In this document: positions 1 through 6,190 of the stretch, in pieces | How positions within the stretch are numbered: position 1 is the stretch's first letter | How the letters are laid out: each line of letters begins with the position of its first letter | Assembly: GCA_018061485.1 (NCBI GenBank) | Contig: JAGOUA010000012.1 | Span: forward strand, 5,024-17,085 | Origin: Patescibacteria group bacterium | Lineage (GTDB): Bacteria > Patescibacteriota > Patescibacteriia > 2-12-FULL-60-25 | Direction: 5' to 3' | DNA length: 12,062 bases | Program-made: the position numbers and the translations under genes | Notes under the pieces: generated by a model | What the model was told of the DNA's origin: nothing | Databases searched by the model: none | What the model saw: the letters and a program-made list of their open reading frames with translations, nothing else

Positions 1-114
1 ATCCGTTCCGTCGAGGAACGATTCCCAAGGAGAAAGTTGTCGCGTCCTGTAAAGGGCGAGCGTTTACACAAAGGGGTAAACGAGACATAACCTCCCTGTA
101 GCTTCTTCTGTCCG
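1..114. other. Unassigned left edge; possible end of a neighbouring gene
   Basis: Three readings stay open here and none is recognisable. One plus frame runs from base 1 to a TAA at 88-90; another plus frame runs to a TAG at 108-110. On the minus strand an ATG at 88-86, preceded by T and by GGGAGG only 2 bases away, opens a frame that leaves the window; that spacing is too short for a normal ribosome site. The stretch also holds two short perfect hairpins: CGTTCC (4-9) with GGAACG (15-20), and CGTTTAC (61-67) with GTAAACG (76-82). I cannot tell whether it is a gene end, a gene start or structured non-coding DNA. It does not look like the C-terminus of S10, the usual upstream neighbour of L3. 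Confidence 0.3.
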
Positions 115-290
115 AGTCTTCCGCCTTTGGCGATAGGCTGGCGTTTCGCGGCAAAACATCCTCAACGTACACAAAGTACGTTTGCGGTGTTTCTTGCTCC
201 AACGCTTCGCCTCTCATCCTTCTTCGTTAAAACTTCGAAGGACACCGTCCAAATGCGAAAGCCTCATCTCTTGCATAAAAAAATGCTTGC
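115..290. repeat. Structured interspersed repeat, copy A
   Basis: This ~175-base segment aligns collinearly with 11046-11221 (copy B). Shared anchors are TTTGGCGAT (126 and 11057), CCTTCTTCG (218 and 11151), CCGTCCAAA (245 and 11178) and TTGCATA (271 and 11205). The offset between copies drifts only from 10931 to 10934. In the best block (215-253 against 11148-11186) I count 32 of 39 identical bases. Foldable parts are a two-tier hairpin with tip AACGTAC/GTACGTT (164-170, 176-182) over a lower stem AAACA/TGTTT (154-158, 188-192); a second hairpin TCCTTC/GAAGGA (217-222, 237-242); and a third, GCTTGC/GCGAGC (285-290, 295-300), just past the end. The orientation and the exact ends are not determined. 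Confidence 0.75.
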
Positions 291-480
291 GCTTGCGAGC
301 TTCTATAGCAGGAGAGAAAGAAGAATGTCCTCGTGACACGAATCGCCATCGACTTCATCCGTTTGACACCCCCACAAAAGGGAAGAGTCAGAGGTTTGAA
401 GGCGAAGCTATCGTCTGCAGATCCCTGTCTCTTTTTATTTTCCCACGACACGCCTATTTTGCGCCTGACTTTGTCAGAAT

Positions 481-575
481 CTCCGTTTTTCGCTCAACGT
501 ACACAAAAGTACGTCTCGCAAAAAGCCTCGATTCTTTCGCGTCATGCATCAAAATAATGCGCGTCGCACACGTCG
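481..575. repeat. Shortened relative of the interspersed repeat, copy C
   Basis: CTCAACGTACACAAA at 493-507 is identical to 161-175 of copy A, and both continue into AGTACGT with one extra A here. This gives the same hairpin tip, ACGTAC (497-502) pairing with GTACGT (509-514). The flanks TTTTTCGC and GCAAAAAG can extend the stem. The right part (543-565) has GCAT and ATGC separated by an A-rich loop, like the 3' end of copy A (TTGCAT then ATGC). The central CCTTCTTCG...CCGTCC block of copies A and B is missing, so this looks like a deletion derivative or a shorter family member. Confidence 0.55.
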
Positions 576-659
576 TTTCCGTAAAAGATCGACGTTCACC
601 TGAGACGAAAGTCTCACGAGCGTGGTTCTTAGGTGCCTTGCATCAAAAGATCGACGTTC
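570..659 (+). promoter_or_regulatory. Candidate structured leader of the ribosomal operon
   Basis: A 15-base direct repeat, AAAAGATCGACGTTC, occurs at 583-597 and 645-659. Between the copies is a perfect hairpin TGAGAC-GAAA-GTCTCA (601-616) with a GNRA-type loop, enclosed by CACCT (597-601) and AGGTG (631-635), which share base 601 with the inner stem. An upstream ACGTCG (570-575) can pair with CGACGT in the first repeat (590-595) or in the second (652-657), so two alternative folds are possible. It ends 57 bases before the rplC start. Ribosomal-protein operons in other bacteria are often controlled by structured leaders bound by one of their own products. Its position fits that role, but the function is inferred. 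Confidence 0.45.
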
Positions 660-716
660 GGGGAAAACAAAAAAGAGTGTTAAGAATCATTCATTACTAG
701 TGCGACCAATCCGACT

Positions 717-1319
717 ATGAAGAAATTCATTTTGGGGAAAAAGCTCGAGATGTCGCAGGTCTATGGATCCGACGGATCCATCATTCCGGTGACATTGGTA
801 AAAGCGGGTCCTTGCTACGTCACGAAAGTGAACACCAAGGAACGTGATGGTCACGAATCCGTACAAATCGGTTTCGAGGTTGTCAAAAAGCTTTCCAAGC
901 CAGAAGAAGGACATTTGAAAGACTTGCCAAAACTCCGTCACTTGGCGGAATTCCCGATGATCTCTCCTGCGCCAACGCGTGGTGAGGTGATCGAGGCTTC
1001 CACTTTTGCGGTAGGAGATGTGGTACAGGTTATCGGTACCTCTAAGGGAAAAGGGTTTCAAGGTGTGGTGAAGCGTCATGGATTCCATGGGCATCCAACA
1101 ACGCACGGTCACAAAGACCAAACGCGTATGCCTGGTTCCATCGGTGCAGGTGGTCCACAGCACGTCTTTAAAGGGCGTCGCATGGCTGGCCACATGGGTG
1201 ACGACCGTATCACGGTCAAGAACCTCAAGGTGGTAGAAGTACGCGAAGGAGGGGTGCTCGCTATCAAAGGCGCAATCCCTGGATCTCGTAACGCGATTGT
1301 TCACATCATGTCTGTCTAA
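717..1319 (+). CDS. rplC: 50S ribosomal protein L3 (uL3)
   Basis: 200-residue L3, one of the first proteins to bind 23S rRNA; its long central loop reaches toward the peptidyl-transferase centre. The family N-terminus is clear (FILGKKLEMSQVYGSDG, residues 4-20). The signature block runs from GTSKGKGFQGVVKRHGF (107-123) through THGH (129-132) and PGSIG (139-143) to VFKGRRMAGHMG (150-161). After PGSIG the protein reads AGGPQH, one residue shorter than the E. coli stretch that carries a methylated glutamine. The start at 717 has T before it and gives a standard N-terminus; no Shine-Dalgarno is visible. It is the first gene of the run. rpsJ, normally directly upstream, is absent. rplD begins 1 base after the stop. 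Confidence 0.98.
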   Translation: MKKFILGKKLEMSQVYGSDGSIIPVTLVKAGPCYVTKVNTKERDGHESVQIGFEVVKKLSKPEEGHLKDLPKLRHLAEFPMISPAPTRGEVIEASTFAVGDVVQVIGTSKGKGFQGVVKRHGFHGHPTTHGHKDQTRMPGSIGAGGPQHVFKGRRMAGHMGDDRITVKNLKVVEVREGGVLAIKGAIPGSRNAIVHIMSV

Positions 1320-1320
1320 T

Positions 1321-1953
1321 ATGGCTAACGTTGCTGTCTACTCCAAAGAAGGACAACTCGCTGGCGACATGGCGCTGTCAGACGCGATGTTCGCTCTTAA
1401 GCCAAATCCTACCCTCATTCACGAGGTGATGATTGGTCTTCGAGCCAACGCTCGTCGTTCGATCGCGAACACAAAAACGCGTGGCGAAGTTTCCGGAGGA
1501 GGAAAAAAACCTTGGAAGCAAAAAGGAACCGGTCGTGCTCGTCAGGGCTCGACACGTTCTCCTCAATGGGTTGGTGGTGGTATCACCTTCGGTCCATCGA
1601 GCGAACGTAACTGGTCCGTCAAAATCAACAAAAAGACCAAAAAGAAAGCGCTCTTCATGGGACTTTCTGACAAGACGCAAGCGAAAAAACTCTTTATCCT
1701 TGAGGACGTTGTCACGACGAACCCAAAGACAAAGATCATGGTCGAGCTTTTGAACAAATTGCCGATCGATCGCAATGCGCTCGTGGTCGCTGCTGGTTCG
1801 AACCCTGAGCTTATGCGCATGGTTCGCAACCTTCCAAACGTCAAGCTTGTCACGGCGCAATCTGTGAACTTGCTCGATGTTCTCACCTATCGAACTATCA
1901 TCTTCCTTAAAGACGCTGTTCCAGCCTTTGAGCAAGTGTATAAAGCTTCCTAA
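1321..1953 (+). CDS. rplD: 50S ribosomal protein L4 (uL4)
   Basis: 210-residue L4, a 23S rRNA-binding protein whose extended loop lines the nascent-chain tunnel near its constriction. The loop signature is complete: TKTRGEVSGGGKKPWKQKGT (51-70), then GRARQGSTRSPQWVGGG (71-87) and FGP (90-92). The C-terminal globular part ends in a typical L4 manner (LLDVLTYRTIIFLKDAV). The frame is open upstream into rplC, but the ATG at 1321, 1 base after the rplC stop and preceded by T, gives the expected N-terminus. No Shine-Dalgarno is seen, so translation is probably coupled to rplC. In E. coli L4 represses its own S10 operon through the leader; whether it does so here is unknown. Confidence 0.98.
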   Translation: MANVAVYSKEGQLAGDMALSDAMFALKPNPTLIHEVMIGLRANARRSIANTKTRGEVSGGGKKPWKQKGTGRARQGSTRSPQWVGGGITFGPSSERNWSVKINKKTKKKALFMGLSDKTQAKKLFILEDVVTTNPKTKIMVELLNKLPIDRNALVVAAGSNPELMRMVRNLPNVKLVTAQSVNLLDVLTYRTIIFLKDAVPAFEQVYKAS

Positions 1954-1955
1954 GT

Positions 1956-2411
1956 ATGGCTATCATTGATCGTCTCCGCGGTAAGAAAACGGGAGAAACG
2001 TCCGGCCCTTCGGCAGAAAAGCCAAAGAAGGCGACGGCAGCAAAAGCCTCCACGAAGAAAGCCACGAAGGTGGAAGCTTCGAAGGAGGAAGGAGCTCCAG
2101 CGGCTCAAGCGAAAACGGTGGTAAACTTCTTTGCATCGAACGTGCTTACACGTCCGCATGTCAGCGAAAAAGCTGCCCTTTTGATGGAACGCGGGGTGTA
2201 CACCTTCGACGTGCCGGTTTCGGCCGAGAAGGTATCGGTTCGTAAAGCTGTTGAAGCGCTCTACGGCGTAAAAGTCACGGATGTTCGCATGGTTCGCCAT
2301 GCGGGTAAGCCAGTCTTCCGCGGTAAACGCCAAACGGCTCGTAATACATGGAAGAAGGCTCTGGTTACCCTCGCAAAGGGCCAGAAGATCGACCTCTATC
2401 AAGGAGTATAA
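1956..2411 (+). CDS. rplW: 50S ribosomal protein L23 (uL23) with a long N-terminal extension
   Basis: 151 residues, against about 95-105 for a usual bacterial L23. The family core starts near residue 60: VLTRPHVSEKAALL (63-76), YTFDVPVSAEKVSVRKAVE (82-100) and the YGVKVTDVR segment (103-111). L23 sits at the tunnel exit and is the docking site for trigger factor and SRP in other bacteria. Residues 1-58 are a low-complexity Lys/Ala/Thr/Glu extension (for example KKATAAKASTKKATK, 24-38), probably disordered. The start at 1956 is 2 bases after the rplD stop and is preceded by T. The extension is in frame, uninterrupted and similar in base composition to the core, so it looks genuine rather than a start error. 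Confidence 0.97.
   Translation: MAIIDRLRGKKTGETSGPSAEKPKKATAAKASTKKATKVEASKEEGAPAAQAKTVVNFFASNVLTRPHVSEKAALLMERGVYTFDVPVSAEKVSVRKAVEALYGVKVTDVRMVRHAGKPVFRGKRQTARNTWKKALVTLAKGQKIDLYQGV
2401..2406 (+). promoter_or_regulatory. Shine-Dalgarno site of rplB
   Basis: AAGGAG lies 8 bases before the rplB ATG and overlaps the last codons of rplW. It is the only clear Shine-Dalgarno inside the ribosomal run, where nearly all other starts have none. Confidence 0.7.
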
Positions 2412-2414
2412 CGT

Positions 2415-3260
2415 ATGCCTATTCGAGTCTATCGTCCCGTGACAAAAGGACGCCGCTTCTCCTCAGTGCAGGATTTCTCCGATATCACGACCTCCACACC
2501 GGAGAAGTCGCTGATCGTGATCCGCAAAGAGCAAGCTGGTCGTACCAACGGAAAAATCACGGTGCGTCATCGTGGTGCTGGGGTAAAACGCTACATTCGT
2601 CAGGTGGACTTCAAGCGCGTGCGCTTTGACATTCCTGCGACGGTTACAACGGTGGAATATGATCCAAACCGTGGTGCGCGTATCGCTCTCATCACTTACA
2701 AAGATGGCGTAAAAAGTTACATGCTGCTTCCAGACGGAGTCAAAGTCGGCGATGTCGTCGTCTCGTCTCAAACGGAAGCCGAAAACAAGCCAGGAAATCG
2801 CTTGCCACTCGAAAAGATGCCTGTAGGTTCCTTCATCCACGCCGTCGAGCTCTCTCCTATGCAGGGAGCGAAGCTTGGTCGCGGAGCAGGAAACTCCATC
2901 CAGTTCATGGCAATCGAAGGTAACTGGGCAACAATCAAGCTTCCTTCTGGGGAAGTCCGCCGTGTTCCAAAAGCGTGTTTTGCCACGATTGGAAAGGTGT
3001 CTAACCCAGACTGGCACTTGGTTCGTTGGGGAAAAGCCGGTCGTATGCGCCTTCGTGGTATCAAACCAACCGTTCGCGGTAAGGTGATGAACCCAGTCGA
3101 TCACCCACACGGTGGTGGTGAAGGTAAGCACCCAATCGGTATGAAATACGCGAAGACCAAGTGGGGCAAACACGCGCTCGGTGTGAAGACTCGTCGTCGT
3201 CACCTTGCGTCGAATGGCCACATTGTGACTCGCCGCGGCGGTAAACTCTTGTCCATCTAA
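2415..3260 (+). CDS. rplB: 50S ribosomal protein L2 (uL2)
   Basis: 281-residue L2, a primary 23S rRNA binder needed for subunit association and peptidyl-transferase assembly. The family landmarks are present: the N-terminal RPVTKGRR (7-14), GKITVRHRGAG (46-56), YIRQVDF (60-66), and the C-terminal MNPVDHPHGGGEG (225-237). H230 aligns with E. coli His229, the histidine linked to peptidyl-transferase function. The length is close to the family norm (about 273-280) and no tail is added, unlike L22 or L23 in the same operon. The start at 2415 has a clear upstream AAGGAG. It is followed 6 bases later by rpsS. Confidence 0.98.
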   Translation: MPIRVYRPVTKGRRFSSVQDFSDITTSTPEKSLIVIRKEQAGRTNGKITVRHRGAGVKRYIRQVDFKRVRFDIPATVTTVEYDPNRGARIALITYKDGVKSYMLLPDGVKVGDVVVSSQTEAENKPGNRLPLEKMPVGSFIHAVELSPMQGAKLGRGAGNSIQFMAIEGNWATIKLPSGEVRRVPKACFATIGKVSNPDWHLVRWGKAGRMRLRGIKPTVRGKVMNPVDHPHGGGEGKHPIGMKYAKTKWGKHALGVKTRRRHLASNGHIVTRRGGKLLSI

Positions 3261-3266
3261 TCTCCT

Positions 3267-3578
3267 ATGTCACGAAGTTTGAAAAAAGGACCATTCGTTG
3301 AACCAAAGCTTCTTGCGAAGGTTCAAAAACTCGGTTCTCCAACCAAGGGCGTGATCAAGACGTGGTATCGCTCTTCGACGATCACTCCGGAGATGGTGGG
3401 CTATACGTTCGCCGTCCATACCGGAAACAAATTTAAGAATGTCCTTGTGGTCGAAAACATGGTCGGTCACAAGCTTGGAGAATTCGCCGCTACTCGTACG
3501 TTTGCTCGCCACGGCGGTAAACTCATGAAAGCGATGGATACTGCCAAGACCACGGCGAAGGCCGCGGCTAAGAAGTAA
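3267..3578 (+). CDS. rpsS: 30S ribosomal protein S19 (uS19)
   Basis: 103-residue S19, which sits in the 30S head with S13 and contacts the A-site finger of 23S rRNA. Recognised by MSRSLKKGPFVEPKLL (1-16), the TWYRSSTITPEMVGYTFAVH block (32-51), and the GHKLGEFAATRTFARHGG block (67-84). It is about 10 residues longer than the usual ~92, because of an Ala/Lys/Thr tail (roughly from residue 91). The start at 3267 gives the standard N-terminus, 6 bases after rplB, with T before the ATG and no Shine-Dalgarno. rplV follows after 8 bases. Confidence 0.97.
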   Translation: MSRSLKKGPFVEPKLLAKVQKLGSPTKGVIKTWYRSSTITPEMVGYTFAVHTGNKFKNVLVVENMVGHKLGEFAATRTFARHGGKLMKAMDTAKTTAKAAAKK

Positions 3579-3586
3579 GCCTCTCT

Positions 3587-4057
3587 ATGGACGTACACGC
3601 TTCACTTCGGAATCTCCGCATCGCTCCACGCAAAGTGCGCTTGGTGGTTGACACGGTTCGTGGGTTGAATGCTCAAACGGCAGAAACCCGTCTCACCTTT
3701 CTTCAAAAAGGCGCGGCAGAACCAGTGCTCAAACTCCTTCGCTCTGCGATGGCTAATGCTGAGCATAACTTCCATCTCGCAAAAGACAGTCTCTACGTAA
3801 AACACATTGTTGCGGACGCCGGTGCGACTATCAAACGGTTCCGTCCTCGCGCTTTCGGGCGTGCGGCGACCATTCGTAAGCGCATGACGCACGTGACGAT
3901 TATCCTGGCTCCGAAGGCAGATAAGGCCGCTGCGCAAGCAAAAGCCCCAACGGCTTCCGTCGAATCGGCGCCTGCTCCAGCTCCGGCTAAGCGCGCAACG
4001 GCAAAAAAGCCAGCCGCTTCTAAAAAGCCAGCCATCAAGTCGTCTCCTGACGCTTAA
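3587..4057 (+). CDS. rplV: 50S ribosomal protein L22 (uL22) with a long C-terminal tail
   Basis: 156 residues, against about 110 for a usual L22. The core (1-108) carries LRIAPRKVRLVVDTVRG (10-26), SAMANAEHN (53-61) and the tunnel-lining beta hairpin (about 78-100, rich in Arg: RFRPRAFGRAATIRKR). The core ends at THVTIIL (101-107). Residues 109-156 are an Ala/Lys/Pro-rich tail (for example APAPAPAKRATAKKPAASKK), probably disordered. L22 lines the exit tunnel and its termini lie on the subunit surface, so the tail could project around the tunnel exit. The start at 3587 has T before ATG; AAGAAGTAAG upstream is at best a poor ribosome site. Confidence 0.97.
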   Translation: MDVHASLRNLRIAPRKVRLVVDTVRGLNAQTAETRLTFLQKGAAEPVLKLLRSAMANAEHNFHLAKDSLYVKHIVADAGATIKRFRPRAFGRAATIRKRMTHVTIILAPKADKAAAQAKAPTASVESAPAPAPAKRATAKKPAASKKPAIKSSPDA

Positions 4058-4062
4058 TACCT

Positions 4063-4905
4063 ATGGGTCACAAAGTACATCCGGTTATTTTCCGCATGGG
4101 TACGACCACCACGTGGCCGTCCCGTTGGTTTGCTGGTAAGCAGCAGTACGCTGATCAGCTTCGTCAAGACCTCGAGATGCGCGAGCTTCTCATGAAAGAA
4201 TTGAAAGATGCGGCGGTTAAGCGCATCGATATCGAACGTTCTCGCGGCGTGATCCGTATTACGATCCACTCGGCAAAACCGGGTCTCGTGATTGGTCGCT
4301 CAGGAACGGGTATCGAAGATACCAAGAAGAAGCTTCTCAAGAAGTTCTTCCCAATGCAGGCAAAAACGGTTCAGGTACACTTGTCCGTGCAGGAACTCAT
4401 GAAGCCTTCTCTCGAAGCCGCGATCGTGGCTCAGGGCGTCGCTTCTGACCTTGAACGTCGCATGCAGTTCCGCCGCGTGCTCAAGATGACCATCGAGCGC
4501 GTCAAAAAGTCCGGTGCGCTTGGAGTCAAGATTGCTGTTTCCGGTCGTTTGAACGGAGCAGAAATCGCTCGTCGTGAATGGCTTGGCTGGGGAAAAATTC
4601 CTCTCACCAACCTTCGTGCCGACATTGACTACGCGCAAGGCCGTGCGCAAACCATGACGGGAGCGATTGGTGTCAAGGTTTGGATCTACCGTGGGGACGT
4701 GTTCGATAAAGACCGTCTTTCACAGTACCAGCCAACGACCCCAGAACGTCGCGAACGCCGTGATAATCGTGATGGTCGAGGCGATATGCGCCGCGATCGT
4801 CGCGATGGAGGAGCTCCTCGTGCGACCTTTGGTCGTCGTCCAGCTGCCTCTGGTTCTCGTCCAGCTCCTGCTGCCGAAGCCGCTTCTTCCACTCAATCCG
4901 CCTAA
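4063..4905 (+). CDS. rpsC: 30S ribosomal protein S3 (uS3) with an Arg/Asp/Gly-rich C-terminal tail
   Basis: 280 residues, against about 210-235 usually. The N-terminal part starts MGHKVHPVIFRMG. The KH domain has its GxxG loop as GRSG (78-81) inside PGLVIGRSGTGIEDTKKKL. The C-terminal domain shows VKIAVSGRLNGAEIARRE (155-172), LRADIDYA (184-191) and GAIGVKVWIYRGD (200-212). S3 lines the mRNA entry channel with S4 and S5. Residues 222-280 are a low-complexity tail: first Arg/Asp/Gly-rich (RRERRDNRDGRGDMRRDRRD, 229-248), then Ala/Ser/Pro-rich. It is likely disordered and could bind RNA. The start at 4063 is 5 bases after rplV, with T before ATG and no Shine-Dalgarno. Confidence 0.97.
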   Translation: MGHKVHPVIFRMGTTTTWPSRWFAGKQQYADQLRQDLEMRELLMKELKDAAVKRIDIERSRGVIRITIHSAKPGLVIGRSGTGIEDTKKKLLKKFFPMQAKTVQVHLSVQELMKPSLEAAIVAQGVASDLERRMQFRRVLKMTIERVKKSGALGVKIAVSGRLNGAEIARREWLGWGKIPLTNLRADIDYAQGRAQTMTGAIGVKVWIYRGDVFDKDRLSQYQPTTPERRERRDNRDGRGDMRRDRRDGGAPRATFGRRPAASGSRPAPAAEAASSTQSA

Positions 4906-4917
4906 TATCGCTCACGT

Positions 4918-5331
4918 ATGTTGATTCCAAAAAAAGTCAAATACCGGAAAGCGCACAAAGGCGTGTTTCCTTCGGGGCACAACGCAACAGATAAGCTCGA
5001 CGTTTCCTTTGGAAGCTTCGGTCTCAAGTCGCTTGGATCCGGATGGATCTCGAGCCAGCAGATTGAAGCAGCTCGTCGTGTGCTGACGCGCTACATCAAG
5101 CGCGGAGGAAAGATCTGGATCCGCGTGTTCCCAGATCGTCCAATCACGAAAAAGGGAAACGAAGTTGGTATGGGTGCCGGTAAAGGGGCTCTCGACCACT
5201 TCGTCGCCGTTGTTCGTCCTGGTACTGTCTTGTTCGAAATGGATGGTATTCCTGCAGAGTCTGCAAAAAAGGCTCTCGAATCCGCCGCGTACAAGATCGC
5301 GACAAAATGTAAGTTTGTAAGCCGCTCGTAA
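4918..5331 (+). CDS. rplP: 50S ribosomal protein L16 (uL16)
   Basis: 137-residue L16, which contacts the elbows of A- and P-site tRNA and organises the central protuberance side of the peptidyl-transferase centre. Family features are MLIPKKVKYRKAHKG (1-15), SFGSFGLKSLGSGW (30-43), QIEAARR (48-54), RGGKIWIRVFPD (62-73), GKG (88-90) and GTVLFEMDG (102-110). The arginine that is Arg81 in E. coli (in RMGKGKG), the hydroxylated residue in that organism, is Gly84 here (EVGMGAGKG). The next lysine of the motif is also replaced, by Ala87. The length is normal. The start lies 12 bases after rpsC, preceded by T, with no Shine-Dalgarno. Confidence 0.97.
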   Translation: MLIPKKVKYRKAHKGVFPSGHNATDKLDVSFGSFGLKSLGSGWISSQQIEAARRVLTRYIKRGGKIWIRVFPDRPITKKGNEVGMGAGKGALDHFVAVVRPGTVLFEMDGIPAESAKKALESAAYKIATKCKFVSRS

Positions 5332-5332
5332 T

Positions 5333-5530
5333 ATGCTCGCTAAAGACCTCTCTCAGAAGTCCGCAGAAGAGCTCAAGGCTCTTGCGGGTGAACTCGAGGC
5401 GAAACTTCGCGAAGCGCGCTTCAACATTGCAACGCGCCAGATGAAGAACGTCTCCGCTGTCAACGTGATTCGTCGCGACCTCGCTCGCGTCAAACACGCT
5501 CAAGCGCTCATCAGTCAACCTAAGGCTTAA
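5333..5530 (+). CDS. rpmC: 50S ribosomal protein L29 (uL29)
   Basis: 65-residue L29, a two-helix protein beside L23 at the tunnel exit that helps form the docking platform for trigger factor and SRP. Helix one contains SAEELKALAGELEAKLREAR (10-29). The family hallmark region is FNIATRQMKNVSAVNVIRRD (30-49), followed by LARVKHA. Length and position between rplP and rpsQ are canonical. The ATG at 5333 begins 1 base after the rplP stop, so re-initiation by the same ribosome is plausible; no Shine-Dalgarno is visible. Confidence 0.96.
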   Translation: MLAKDLSQKSAEELKALAGELEAKLREARFNIATRQMKNVSAVNVIRRDLARVKHAQALISQPKA

Positions 5531-5534
5531 CGCT

Positions 5535-5813
5535 ATGACTCCAAACCAACCATCTCGTCGCCGCCTCCAAGGCGTCGTGACTTCCACAAAGATGCAAGAC
5601 ACGGCAGTCGTGCGCGTTGATCGCCGCGTGGCTGACCGCAAATACGGAAAATACTTCAATATCTCCAAAAAATTCAAAGTGCACGATCCTGGACATGCCG
5701 CCCATACGGGCGACTTGGTCGAGTTCGAGGAGTGCCGTCCAATGAGCCGCGACAAATGTTGGCGTCTCGCTGTGATCGTGAAAGCGGCTCCACAAGCCGA
5801 TAAACTCGCCTAA
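5535..5813 (+). CDS. rpsQ: 30S ribosomal protein S17 (uS17)
   Basis: 92-residue S17, an OB-fold protein that binds 16S rRNA early in 30S body assembly. The N-terminal RRRLQGVVTSTKMQDTAVV (8-26) and the KYGKYFNISKKFKVHDP block (36-52) are the family signature. It continues with GDLVEFEECRPMSRDKCWRL (59-78). The length is within the usual 80-95. The start at 5535 is 4 bases after rpmC; AAGG about 10 bases upstream is too weak and too far to call a ribosome site. rplN follows after 1 base. Confidence 0.97.
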   Translation: MTPNQPSRRRLQGVVTSTKMQDTAVVRVDRRVADRKYGKYFNISKKFKVHDPGHAAHTGDLVEFEECRPMSRDKCWRLAVIVKAAPQADKLA

Positions 5814-5814
5814 T

Positions 5815-6186
5815 ATGGTTCAACATCGTTCCATGATTAACGTTGCTGATAACAGCGGAGCAAAGCTCTTGCAGTGTATCAATGTCAACGGTGGGTACAA
5901 AAAGCGCTACGGCGTTTTGGGTGACTTGATCACCTGTGTCGTCAAAGAAGCTGCTCCACGAAGCACGGTAAAGAAGTCGGATATCGTCTACGCGGTATTG
6001 GTACGCTCCCACAAAGAGGTGCGCCGCGCCGATGGATCCTACATTCGTTTCGATGAGAATGCCGCGGTGATCATTGATAAGAAATCGAAAGAGCCAAAGG
6101 GAACTCGTATCTTCGGTCCAGTTGCTCGCGAGCTTCGTGCTCGCGGTTACTCCAAGATCGTGTCTCTTGCTCCAGAGGTGCTCTAG
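5815..6186 (+). CDS. rplN: 50S ribosomal protein L14 (uL14)
   Basis: 123-residue L14, which lies at the subunit interface and forms intersubunit bridges; in other bacteria it is the binding site of the silencing factor RsfS. It is recognised by NVADNSGAKLLQCINV (9-24), the GDLITCVVKEAAPRSTVKKS segment (36-55), and IFGPVARELRARGYSKIVSL (100-119). The length matches the family (about 122). The start at 5815 is 1 base after the rpsQ stop and preceded by T. It is one of only two genes in the window that stop with TAG. Confidence 0.98.
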   Translation: MVQHRSMINVADNSGAKLLQCINVNGGYKKRYGVLGDLITCVVKEAAPRSTVKKSDIVYAVLVRSHKEVRRADGSYIRFDENAAVIIDKKSKEPKGTRIFGPVARELRARGYSKIVSLAPEVL

Positions 6187-6190
6187 TCCT

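Larger units (their letters stand above)
115..716. other. 602-base region upstream of the ribosomal operon, no gene seen
   Basis: No frame here looks like a protein. The longest open frame on the plus strand (182-700) has an arbitrary composition and runs straight through structured repeats. The region contains repeat copy A (about 115-290), repeat copy C (about 481-575) and a direct-repeat/hairpin leader (570-659). Between about 301 and 480 I see only a short hairpin, CTGAC/GTCAG near 463-475, and T-rich runs near 430-440; neither makes a convincing terminator. I found no promoter for rplC with a good -35 and -10 at proper spacing. TAAGAA at 681-686 is the nearest weak -10 candidate. Confidence 0.7.

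Noticed and set aside
115..575. CRISPR array suggested by repeated hairpins
   Set aside because: Copies are diverged, unevenly spaced and of different lengths, with no regular spacers and no cas genes.
182..700. A 172-codon plus-strand open frame upstream of rplC
   Set aside because: The translation has no family features, has no ribosome site, and reads through repeat copies A and C and the leader hairpin.
763..781. Perfect 8-bp palindrome around GAC in the rplC coding start
   Set aside because: It follows from two GGATCC-containing codon groups encoding the conserved GSDGS segment of L3 and has a 3-base loop; probably chance.
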